A DNA stretch of 8,583 bases from the NCBI GenBank assembly GCA_900313765.1, contig OMSN01000096.1, forward strand, positions 1 through 8,583, in the 5' to 3' direction. Positions 1 to 6,010 of this stretch are shown one piece after another. Below the pieces are notes generated by a model. It saw only the letters and a program-made list of their open reading frames with translations, had not been told where the DNA came from and made no database searches. Both the position numbers and the translations under genes were made by a program. Numbering within the stretch: the stretch's first letter is position 1; the number at the start of each line of letters is the position of its first letter. The stretch is from an uncultured Eubacteriales bacterium (lineage in GTDB: Bacteria; Bacillota; Clostridia; Lachnospirales; Lachnospiraceae).

Positions 1-1218
1 GTCTATATCATGAAGAGCGGGGACGCCTGCTGCGGATGCTGGATGAGTGCAGACAATGTTCTCAACAGACTGGGGCTGCAGAGCAGCGATCTCTATACAG
101 GGATCGTTTTCTTTGAGGATGTATTTGGAAGCAACAGCCTGCAGGACAACAATCTCGAGACCGTGGTTCTGGAAGCAGAAGATGACAATTCCGGTACCGG
201 CAAAGACGGCTATCATGTATATTACACAAAAAACACGAATCATGCGGTATACATGGGGCTGGTAATCCGCAGCAGAAGCTTTTTTGAACAGCTGTCCCTG
301 CCACAGCGGATCATTTTCTTTCTGGCGGTATTTGGTTTTCTTGCAACGATCATTGTGGTTCTGTGGCTGAACCATCGTATCTCAAGACCCATCATGGCGT
401 TGGTCGATGCTATGGACCGGTATGGTAACGGAGAGGTCGAGTACCGGCTGGAGGAACGGAATGCCAGAACGACGGATGAATTCGATCTGCTGGGTCACAG
501 TCTGAATGAGATGATGGATAAGGTCAATGAGCTGGAATTCAATCTGTATGAAACCAGACTCCGTGAGCAGGATATCCAGATGAAATATATCAGTCAGCAG
601 ATCCGTCCTCATTTCATCCTGAATGCACTGAATGTGATCTATACCTATGATGAAGAGGAATTCCCGCTGGTCAAAAAGATGGTCATCTATCTGGTCAATT
701 ATTTCCGGTACATCGTCAATCTCAAAAAGGACTTTGTGGAACTGCGGTATGAATTCCGTCATGTGGAGAATTATCTGAATATCCAGAAGGAGCGGACCCA
801 GAACAAGATTGATTTTTATGTCGAATGGGAGCATTCGGTCAGCGACGTACTGATCCCGCCTTTGATCCTGCAGACTTTTGTGGAAAACAGTATCAAATAT
901 GCGGTCAGTGATAATAAACTGTACATTATCATCCGCGGATATGAAGAGGACGGAAAACTGAAGATCGTCATATCCGATACCGGACAAGGTTTTGGAGAAC
1001 AGACTCTGCAGAGCATACGCACATTCCTGGAAACCAGGGAAGATGACGGCCAGCTGGGCGTCGGGATCGTCAATACCGTGCAGCGCATGGATATTCTCTA
1101 CCATGGAGAGGAGTCTCTGACAGTAGGCAACACTGAGTCAGGAGGCGCCTGTATAGAGATCTGTCTGCCGCTTCTTCGAAATGAGGAGCCGATAAGTTCA
1201 GATACAAAGGAGATATAA
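1..1218 (+). CDS. Sensor histidine kinase, YesM type (5' end missing)
   Basis: This is the C-terminal part of a membrane sensor kinase that would autophosphorylate on histidine and pass the phosphate to the regulator encoded next to it. The frame is open back to position 1, so the real start lies upstream and the ATG at 10 is internal. Counting from that ATG, residues 1-97 are the end of an extracellular sensing region, about 101-120 (IIFFLAVFGFLATIIVVLWL) are a membrane helix, and 121-175 fit a HAMP linker. The His_kinase (PF06580) signature QIRPHFILNALN has the phospho-acceptor His201. The HATPase domain shows the N box VENSIKYA (Asn293), the G1 box DTGQGFG (Asp323) and the G2 box GVGIVNTVQRM. 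All catalytic motifs are present, so the visible part looks functional. The stop lies 2 nt before the regulator start, which indicates one operon. The signal sensed cannot be read because the N-terminus is missing. Confidence 0.93.
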   Translation, partial: VYIMKSGDACCGCWMSADNVLNRLGLQSSDLYTGIVFFEDVFGSNSLQDNNLETVVLEAEDDNSGTGKDGYHVYYTKNTNHAVYMGLVIRSRSFFEQLSLPQRIIFFLAVFGFLATIIVVLWLNHRISRPIMALVDAMDRYGNGEVEYRLEERNARTTDEFDLLGHSLNEMMDKVNELEFNLYETRLREQDIQMKYISQQIRPHFILNALNVIYTYDEEEFPLVKKMVIYLVNYFRYIVNLKKDFVELRYEFRHVENYLNIQKERTQNKIDFYVEWEHSVSDVLIPPLILQTFVENSIKYAVSDNKLYIIIRGYEEDGKLKIVISDTGQGFGEQTLQSIRTFLETREDDGQLGVGIVNTVQRMDILYHGEESLTVGNTESGGACIEICLPLLRNEEPISSDTKEI

Positions 1219-1220
1219 AG

Positions 1221-2034
1221 ATGTATGATGCATTAATCGTTGATGACGAACCCAGAACCCGTCAGGCGCTGATCAAATCGGTAGACTGGAAAAAATGCAA
1301 TATACGCCATATCTATGAAGCATCCAACATTACGGAAGCCAAGGCACAGCTGCTCGAAAAAAAGATCGATGTGCTGATCTGCGATATCGAGATGCCGGGC
1401 GGCACCGGGCAGGATCTGGTAGACTGGATCCGGGACCAGAACAGGATGATGGGGGTTATGATGGTTACCTGTCATCCGGAGTTTTCGTATGTACAGAAGG
1501 CCATTCGCCAGGGATGCTATGATTAACATCCTGAAGCCGATCGATTATGAAGAATTCTCCCGTGCACTGCATGACATGACCGGAAAGATGGAGTACTATG
1601 ACGATCACAAGGACTTTCTGAAGAATCCGGACGGGAGCATTAACTGGGGAAACCTGGACTCATCCAGAAAAACCGAAAACCGCACGGAAGGACAGCTTCA
1701 GGAGATGAGGCAGGTTTCCGGGAAGCGGAATGTGGAAAAAGAAGTCAAGCAGTACGTAAGAAATCATCTGGCCGATGATCTGAATGTCACCCGGATCGCG
1801 GAGATTATGCATTTTAATCCCCAGTATCTGACCAGAACATTCAAGGTTGAGACAAACCAGGGAATCCTGGAATATATCACGACAGAGCGGATCGAAGCTG
1901 CCAAGAAATTCCTGGTTGAAACCAATATCCCGATCAAAGAGATCGCTGCGCTGGTAGGGTATCAGGACTATGCTTATTTTACCCGGGTATTCAAAAAGGA
2001 AACAGGTATGTCGCCCAAACAATACAGAAAATAA
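1221..2034 (+). pseudogene. AraC-family response regulator (YesN-like), frameshifted
   Basis: This is the partner regulator of the kinase. The first frame (1221-1526) encodes a receiver domain with acidic residues Asp8 and Asp9, phospho-acceptor Asp55 (ICDIEMPG) and Thr83, and ends at TAA 1524-1526 just before the expected DYILKP motif. The +1 frame continues with ILKPIDYEEF and ends at TAA 2032-2034, with an AraC DNA-binding domain at about 1735-2031. Its two helix-turn-helix units are NVTRIAEIMHFNPQYLTRTF and IPIKEIAALVGYQDYAYFTR. Removing one A from 1525-1526 turns GAT TAA CAT into GAT TAC ATC and restores a 270-residue protein, so a one-base insertion is the simplest explanation. The start at 1221 has AAAGGAG at 1206-1212 with an 8-nt spacer. 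As written, the receiver and DNA-binding halves cannot be made as one chain without frameshifting. A sequencing or assembly error is equally possible. Confidence 0.88.
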
Positions 2035-2049
2035 AACAGGGATCACCAT

Positions 2050-2298
2050 ATGAGCGAAGCGTTTGTAAAGATTGATCTTCATGGGCTGCGCCAGGAAGAA
2101 GCGATCAAAGTGATCGATAAGGCTGTTACCGCGGCGGGGCCGGCGACCTATCAGCTGCAGCTGATCCACGGGTATAACCGGGGAACCAGTCTGCGGTCGA
2201 TGATCTATGACTGGTATCAGTGCGACCCTAAGGTAAAACGGATCCTTCCCGGCGATAATCCGGGGATCACGATCCTGGTGCTGAAGGAACTGTACTGA
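2050..2298 (+). CDS. Stand-alone Smr domain protein
   Basis: An 82-residue protein that is almost entirely one Smr (small MutS-related) domain. The signatures are IDLHG (residues 8-12) followed by the conserved EEA, then LIHGYNRGTSLR (residues 38-49), which matches the HGxGxGxLR loop, and finally PGITILVLK. Smr domains in MutS2 and in small stand-alone proteins bind nucleic acid and often nick it, with roles in recombination control or RNA/ribosome quality control. The role of this short protein is not known. The second glycine of the HGxG loop is Asn43 here, a modest departure from the common pattern. The gene starts 15 nt after the regulator stop with a mediocre ribosome site (AGGGAT), and the next gene starts a few nucleotides after its stop, so it is probably read from the same transcript. 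Confidence 0.85.
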   Translation: MSEAFVKIDLHGLRQEEAIKVIDKAVTAAGPATYQLQLIHGYNRGTSLRSMIYDWYQCDPKVKRILPGDNPGITILVLKELY

Positions 2299-2315
2299 TA
2301 AAGATGGAGATAAGT

Positions 2316-3029
2316 ATGACTCAAGAACAGAAAGTTGCGGTCGTGACCGGCGGCGCAAACGGGATCGGCAGATGCATTGCAGATGAATTCCGAAAGCAGG
2401 GTGTGAAGGTTTATGTGATTGACAAAGCCGAGGGCGGTCACTATGTGGGAGATATCTCTGATCAGGCAGTCCTGGAAGACTTTGCGCAGACGGTGATCCG
2501 GGAATGCGGCGGTATTGACTATCTGATCAACAATGCGCTGCCGCTGATGAAAGGGATCGATACGTGCAGCTATGAGGAGTTCCAGTACGCGCTGGCGGTC
2601 GGCGTCACTGCGCCGTTCTATCTGTCGAAGTTGTTTGCGCCGTACTTTCGTGAAGGTGCCTGTATCATTAACATTTCTTCAAGCCGTGACCGGATGAGCC
2701 AGCCGCAGACCGAGAGCTACACGGTAGCCAAAGGCGGAATTGCCGCACTGACACATGCACTGGCAGCCAGTCTGTCCGGGAAGGTGCGGGTCAATTCCAT
2801 CTCTCCGGGATGGATCGATACGGCATACAGGGTATATGAGGGGCCGGATGCACTGCAGCAGCCTGCCGGCCGTGTCGGAAACCCGATGGACATCGCCGGT
2901 ATGGTACTGTTCCTGTGCTCTGACAAGGCCGGTTTCATTACCGGTGAAAATATCTGTATCGACGGCGGCATGACGAAGCTGATGATCTATCATGATGATC
3001 ACGGCTGGAGCTATACACCGGAAGAATAG
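2316..3029 (+). CDS. SDR family NAD(P)-dependent oxidoreductase
   Basis: A 237-residue classical-size short-chain dehydrogenase/reductase with a single Rossmann domain. Residues 11-18 (TGGANGIG) are the cofactor loop. Asp36 at the end of the second strand favours NAD(H). Residues 71-74 (INNA) stabilise the core, Ser122 lies in ISSS, and the catalytic pair is Tyr135-x3-Lys139 (YTVAK). SPGWIDT and the C-terminal ICIDGG are also typical. The tetrad Asn normally found in VNVxxPF is Gly96 here (VGVTAPF), and NNAG reads NNAL. The substrate cannot be deduced. I chose the ATG at 2316 because GGAG at 2306-2309 sits 6 nt before it; an in-frame ATG at 2304 would add four residues but has no well-placed ribosome site. 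The gene follows the Smr gene by 17 nt (5 nt if the upstream start is used). Confidence 0.9.
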   Translation: MTQEQKVAVVTGGANGIGRCIADEFRKQGVKVYVIDKAEGGHYVGDISDQAVLEDFAQTVIRECGGIDYLINNALPLMKGIDTCSYEEFQYALAVGVTAPFYLSKLFAPYFREGACIINISSSRDRMSQPQTESYTVAKGGIAALTHALAASLSGKVRVNSISPGWIDTAYRVYEGPDALQQPAGRVGNPMDIAGMVLFLCSDKAGFITGENICIDGGMTKLMIYHDDHGWSYTPEE

Positions 3030-3071
3030 TAAAGTTCTGTGTCGTACTTGAATCTGAATCAAAGGAAGGAA

Positions 3072-3089
3072 ATGTATCAGGCTGTATAA
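3072..3089 (+). other. Possible five-codon leader ORF
   Basis: Between the SDR and peroxiredoxin genes an ATG at 3072 follows a strong purine-rich site (AAGGAAGGA, 3062-3070) and opens a frame reading Met-Tyr-Gln-Ala-Val before TAA at 3087-3089. The ribosome site is at least as good as that of the real gene at 3123. Five codons carry no family information. It could be a chance start, the relic of a former gene start, or a short translated leader. Translation is not shown. Confidence 0.2.
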
Positions 3090-3122
3090 GGAATCGCGTT
3101 ATCAGGCAGAAAGGATTAGGAA

Positions 3123-3578
3123 ATGTTAGAAGTCGGAACAAAAGCACCGGCATTTACCCTGCCGGATCAGAACGGAGAAATGAGAAGTCTGTCAGACTAT
3201 CAGGGGCAGAAAGTGATCCTGTATTTCTATCCAAAGGACATGACTGCCGGCTGTACGAAGCAGGCATGTGCATTTGGAGAACTGTACCCACAGTTCCGGG
3301 AGAAAGGTGCCGTGGTTCTGGGCGTGAGCAAGGACAGCGTGGCATCTCATAAGAAGTTTGAGGAAAAATACGGCCTCCCCTTTACGCTTCTTTCCGATAC
3401 GGAGAAGGAAGTGATCCAGGCTTATGATGTCTGGAAAGAAAAAAAGAATTACGGCAAGGTCAGCATGGGTGTTGTGCGGACGACTTATCTGATCGATGAG
3501 AACGGTATCATCATTAAGGCTTTTGGAAAAGTGAAAGCCGCCGATAATCCGGCACAGATGCTGGGAGAACTGGAATAA
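3123..3578 (+). CDS. bcp: Thiol peroxidase, Bcp/PrxQ-type peroxiredoxin
   Basis: A 151-residue cytoplasmic peroxiredoxin of the AhpC-TSA/Bcp group, which reduces hydrogen peroxide and organic peroxides and is recycled by thioredoxin. The domain runs the full length: APAFTLPDQNG near the start, then YFYPKDMTAGCTKQAC with peroxidatic Cys44 and resolving Cys49 spaced five apart, as in PrxQ enzymes that form an intramolecular disulfide. Thr41 and Arg119 (VVRTTYLID) complete the active site. The usual TPGC motif reads TAGC here. Length and order match the family, so it should be active. The start is supported by AAAGGA at 3110-3115 with a 7-nt spacer. It lies 93 nt after the SDR gene and 10 nt before the DUF4298 gene, with which it probably shares a transcript. 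Confidence 0.93.
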   Translation: MLEVGTKAPAFTLPDQNGEMRSLSDYQGQKVILYFYPKDMTAGCTKQACAFGELYPQFREKGAVVLGVSKDSVASHKKFEEKYGLPFTLLSDTEKEVIQAYDVWKEKKNYGKVSMGVVRTTYLIDENGIIIKAFGKVKAADNPAQMLGELE

Positions 3579-3588
3579 GGGAAGGGCT

Positions 3589-3888
3589 ATGAAAGCACAG
3601 ACGAAAGTCCCGGAGCACATCTGTGAGATGGAGAACATCCTGGACCGGGCGACACAGAAGATGGATGAACTGGAGCGAAGCATGGCAGCGTTTGAAGAAC
3701 TGCAGCCGGAGATAAAGAAACTGGAGGCATATTATACAAGCCAGCAATGGAAAGACGACCTTGCGATGGATGAGGCCGGATTATTGCCGGAAAATCTGAA
3801 GCGGGGCGTCCTCTCACAAGACGGTATATGGAACATGCTGGAGAGAAACCGGGAACTGATACATGTTCTGAAAAGGAGAGAAGAATGA
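3589..3888 (+). CDS. DUF4298 family protein
   Basis: A 99-residue, charged, probably helical and cytoplasmic protein. The pattern EMENILDRATQKMDELE, then ELQPEIKKLEAYYTSQQW, then DEAGLLPENLKRGVLSQDGIW matches what I know of the DUF4298 family, which has no established biochemical role. Residues 8-50 have heptad-like hydrophobic spacing and may form a coiled-coil hairpin; there is no signal peptide or membrane segment. The start has AAGGG about 5 nt upstream, right after the peroxiredoxin stop. Its stop TGA (3886-3888) overlaps the ATG of the next gene in an ATGA, so its translation is probably coupled to that of the ferredoxin-nitroreductase. This suggests related expression but does not prove a shared function. 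Confidence 0.8.
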   Translation: MKAQTKVPEHICEMENILDRATQKMDELERSMAAFEELQPEIKKLEAYYTSQQWKDDLAMDEAGLLPENLKRGVLSQDGIWNMLERNRELIHVLKRREE

Positions 3889-4652
3889 AACCAGTCATTG
3901 TGAATGAAGAAAAATGTGTCGGCTGCAGCCTGTGCGTCAAAGACTGTCCGGGGGGATATCTGTATCTGGAAAATGGCAAGGCACACACGCATGACGTAGG
4001 GTGTATCGAATGCGGCCACTGTTATGCGATCTGCCCGCAGGGAGCTGTCCGGCTGACAAATGTTGACTGTGAGGAAGAGCCGGTTGTCCCGATGTCGGAT
4101 CTTGACAGTGACACGCTTCTTGCAGCCATGCGCAGCAGGCGGACAATCCGTCAGTTTACACAGCAGCCGGTGGAAAAGGAGAAGATCCGCAAGATCCTGG
4201 AGACGGGCCGCTACAGTCCAACCGGAGGCAACTCACAGAAAGTTTCATTTACCATTCTGGGGAGCAGGCAGAAAGAAGCAGAAAGACTCTGCGTCAATCT
4301 GTTCAGAAACGGGCAGAAGGCCGGATCTAAAGTGGTTGCTGCGCTCAAACAGTTTGAGATATCGGACACTTTCTTCTTCAAAGGAGCACCGCTGGTGATC
4401 GTTGTGTCCGGAAGGAGCAGTGTGGATGCCTCACTTGCGAGCGCTTACATGGAGATTATGGCGGAGAGCCTGGGACTGGGTGTGCTGTACAGCGGTTTCT
4501 TCATCATGTGTACCAGAATCAGCCGGAAACTTCGGAATCTGCTGAAGCTTCCCAAAGGGCATAAAGCAGTCACATGCATGGTCATCGGTTATCCTGCGGT
4601 GAAGTATCAGAGGATCGTACCGCGCAGAAAGCTGCAGGCAAGGATGCTGTAA
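3885..4652 (+). CDS. Ferredoxin-nitroreductase fusion protein
   Basis: A 255-residue two-domain flavoprotein. Residues 1-57 form a 2[4Fe-4S] ferredoxin domain with C11-x2-C14-x2-C17-x3-C21-P and C40-x2-C43-x2-C46-x3-C50-P, enough for two cubane clusters. Residues 77-255 are a nitroreductase domain with the FMN-binding start SRRTIRQF (84-91), the SPTGGNSQ segment (111-118) and GLGVLYSGFF further on. Such fusions are common in strict anaerobes and are thought to use ferredoxin-type electron supply for reduction of nitro, quinone or other substrates; the real substrate is unknown. I chose the ATG at 3885 rather than an in-frame ATG at 3828 because AAAAGGAGAG lies at 3871-3880 and the ferredoxin domain begins right after it. 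The start overlaps the stop of the DUF4298 gene. No convincing terminator follows. Confidence 0.92.
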   Translation: MKPVIVNEEKCVGCSLCVKDCPGGYLYLENGKAHTHDVGCIECGHCYAICPQGAVRLTNVDCEEEPVVPMSDLDSDTLLAAMRSRRTIRQFTQQPVEKEKIRKILETGRYSPTGGNSQKVSFTILGSRQKEAERLCVNLFRNGQKAGSKVVAALKQFEISDTFFFKGAPLVIVVSGRSSVDASLASAYMEIMAESLGLGVLYSGFFIMCTRISRKLRNLLKLPKGHKAVTCMVIGYPAVKYQRIVPRRKLQARML

Positions 4653-4661
4653 AGGATGAAC

Positions 4662-4714
4662 TGCACAATGACTGCACAGAAGCAATGCACAAAATAAAAG
4701 AATAGTGATTGTGC
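4662..4714. repeat. Three TGCACA repeats with one inverted half upstream of a promoter
   Basis: TGCACA occurs at 4662-4667, 4673-4678 and 4686-4691, with start-to-start distances of 11 and 13 nt, close to one helical turn. An inverted half copy, TTGTGC (4709-4714), pairs with GCACAA at 4687-4692. The cluster lies just upstream of, and partly within, the promoter before 4803. This could be an operator array for a regulator that binds on one face of the helix; chance is not excluded for a six-base word. Confidence 0.3.
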
Positions 4715-4725
4715 GGGATTTGTCA

Positions 4726-4734
4726 TGCTATAAT
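4726..4734 (+). promoter_or_regulatory. Extended -10 promoter of the Gfo/Idh/MocA gene
   Basis: TGCTATAAT is a perfect extended -10 (TGn plus TATAAT). The -35 position (around 4706-4711, TGATTG) is poor, as is common for extended -10 promoters. It lies about 70 nt before the ATG at 4803, within the 150-nt gap after the nitroreductase gene, and would give a leader of about 60 nt ending in the strong AGGAGG at 4791-4796. Confidence 0.6.
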
Positions 4735-4802
4735 GTACCTATTATAAATCATCATATGGCGAAGACACTGAAAACGCGAAACAGAATAACAGGAGGATAT
4801 AC

Positions 4803-5876
4803 ATGAAGAAAGACATCGGAATTGCCATTGTCGGACATGGATTCATGGGCCATGAGCACGAGAAAATGCTTCTGGACTTCCCCGGAATCAAACTGATCGG
4901 GTTCTCAGATATTGATCCCAAACAGCTCGAGGATGTGACAGAGGGACTGAAGAGATATGCCAGTAATGAGGAACTGATGGCAGATCCGGATGTGGATGTC
5001 GTGCTGATCGCTGCAAACAATAAGTTCCACAAAGACCTTGTGATCCAGGCAGCCAATGCGAAAAAGGATATCATCTGCGAGAAACCCATCGCAATGAGTC
5101 TGGAAGAACTTGATGAGATGGAAGCTGCCGTCAAGGAAAACGGTGTAAAGTTCACGATTCACCATCAGCGCCGTTTCGATCCGGATTTCCGTACTGCGAA
5201 GGCGGTCTATGATTCAGGCACTCTGGGCGACATCTACTGCGTAAAGAGCATGCTCTACGGCTTTAACGGAAACATGCATGACTGGCATGTATTCATCAGT
5301 GAAGGCGGCGGAATGCTTTATGACTGGGGTGTGCACCTTCTGGATCAGCTCTGCTGGATGTTCCCGGGAGCGAAGCTCACTTCCGTATTTGCCGACATCC
5401 GCAACGTCATCAACAAAGAAGTCGACGACTATTTCCAGATCATGATGCGTTTCGATAACGGCGTAACCGCAACACTGGAACTGGGAACGTATTTCCTGAC
5501 GGATAAGATGCATGACAAGTGGTTCGAGCGCCACTGGTTCATCGGCGGAAACCAGGGAAGTGCCTATATTGACGGCTTCGGCCCCGAGGGCAAGATCGTC
5601 AGAACCAACGGCCTTCTTACCAATGTAGGCGGCCAGCGTACCATGACGGCAGCAGGCCCGACCAGATCCTTCGGACCGCCGCCAGAAGGAAAGATCCTTA
5701 CAGAAGATCTTCCGGAGGTTAACACCAATCACAGAAATTATTTTGAAAACTATGTCAGAGCATGGCACGGCGAAGAGGACTTCCTCGTAAAGATTCCTGA
5801 GACCCGCCGCGTACTTCGTCTGATGGATGCTGTCAGAGAGTCCGGCAGAACCGGAAAGTCTGTCGATTTCGAATGA
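4803..5876 (+). CDS. Gfo/Idh/MocA family NAD(P)-dependent oxidoreductase
   Basis: A full-length 357-residue sugar- or polyol-type dehydrogenase, cytoplasmic. Residues 1-120 are the N-terminal Rossmann domain: the dinucleotide loop VGHGFMG (10-16), Asp36 after the second strand (favouring NAD) and the family hallmark EKP (93-95) whose Lys94 is catalytic in characterised members. The C-terminal domain, from about residue 125, has DWGVHLLD (174-181), giving the Asp174/His178 pair that usually handles the substrate hydroxyl. The reaction is probably oxidation or epimerisation of a sugar, inositol or sugar acid, but the substrate is not readable. The start is supported by AGGAGG (4791-4796) with a 6-nt spacer. 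It has its own promoter and large gaps on both sides, so it is likely a single-gene unit. Phenylalanine codons are mostly TTC, which hints at good expression. Confidence 0.92.
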   Translation: MKKDIGIAIVGHGFMGHEHEKMLLDFPGIKLIGFSDIDPKQLEDVTEGLKRYASNEELMADPDVDVVLIAANNKFHKDLVIQAANAKKDIICEKPIAMSLEELDEMEAAVKENGVKFTIHHQRRFDPDFRTAKAVYDSGTLGDIYCVKSMLYGFNGNMHDWHVFISEGGGMLYDWGVHLLDQLCWMFPGAKLTSVFADIRNVINKEVDDYFQIMMRFDNGVTATLELGTYFLTDKMHDKWFERHWFIGGNQGSAYIDGFGPEGKIVRTNGLLTNVGGQRTMTAAGPTRSFGPPPEGKILTEDLPEVNTNHRNYFENYVRAWHGEEDFLVKIPETRRVLRLMDAVRESGRTGKSVDFE

Positions 5877-5889
5877 CAGAAACACAGCA

Positions 5890-5906
5890 GGAATCACAGT
5901 GATTCC
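5890..5906. repeat. Perfect 8-nt inverted repeat
   Basis: GGAATCAC, one A, then GTGATTCC is a perfect dyad beginning 13 nt after the stop of the dehydrogenase gene. As RNA it could fold as a 7-bp stem with a CAG loop, but no T run follows, so it is not a normal intrinsic terminator. A dyad operator or a transcript-end stabilising hairpin are both possible. Confidence 0.45.
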
Positions 5907-5911
5907 ATAGC

Positions 5912-5977
5912 AGCTGCAGGGCCGAAGAAGTTTGCCCGGGTCAAAGATGACCAGGCAGGCCGATCAGCCCCGCAGCT
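5912..5977 (+). promoter_or_regulatory. Structured intergenic RNA candidate upstream of the flavoprotein
   Basis: The outer arms AGCTGCAGGGC (5912-5922) and GCCCCGCAGCT (5967-5977) pair at 10 of 11 positions. Inside, TGCC (5933-5936) pairs with GGCA (5954-5957) and GGTCA (5939-5943) with TGACC (5948-5952), closing an AAGA loop. The nested stems suggest a folded RNA about 66 nt long ending 33 nt before the ATG at 6011. A weakly T-rich stretch (TTGTTTGTG, 5978-5986) follows, so it could be an imperfect terminator of the upstream gene or a 5' leader element of the flavoprotein gene. It matches no riboswitch class that I recognise. Confidence 0.35.
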
Positions 5978-6010
5978 TGTTTGTGAAAGTAAAAAAACGG
6001 AGGAGTCAAT

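Noticed and set aside
382..1104. Long open frame on the - strand (240 codons) inside the kinase gene
   Set aside because: It is a shadow of the kinase frame, has no recognisable domain or ribosome site, and the + strand protein has every kinase motif.
1660..2358. 232-codon - strand frame across the regulator, Smr and SDR starts
   Set aside because: It crosses three well-supported + strand genes and reads as low-information sequence with no family pattern.
3828..3884. Upstream in-frame start (3828) for the ferredoxin-nitroreductase
   Set aside because: It would overlap the DUF4298 gene by 61 nt and add 19 residues before a ferredoxin domain that begins right after the ATG at 3885, which has a strong ribosome site.
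4687..4714. GCACAA/TTGTGC inverted repeat as a terminator of the nitroreductase gene
   Set aside because: The stem is six pairs with a 16-nt loop and no T run, so it is a poor terminator; it is listed as part of a possible operator instead.
5214..5897. 227-codon - strand frame opposite the dehydrogenase
   Set aside because: It is antisense to a full-length conserved enzyme and shows no motifs of its own.
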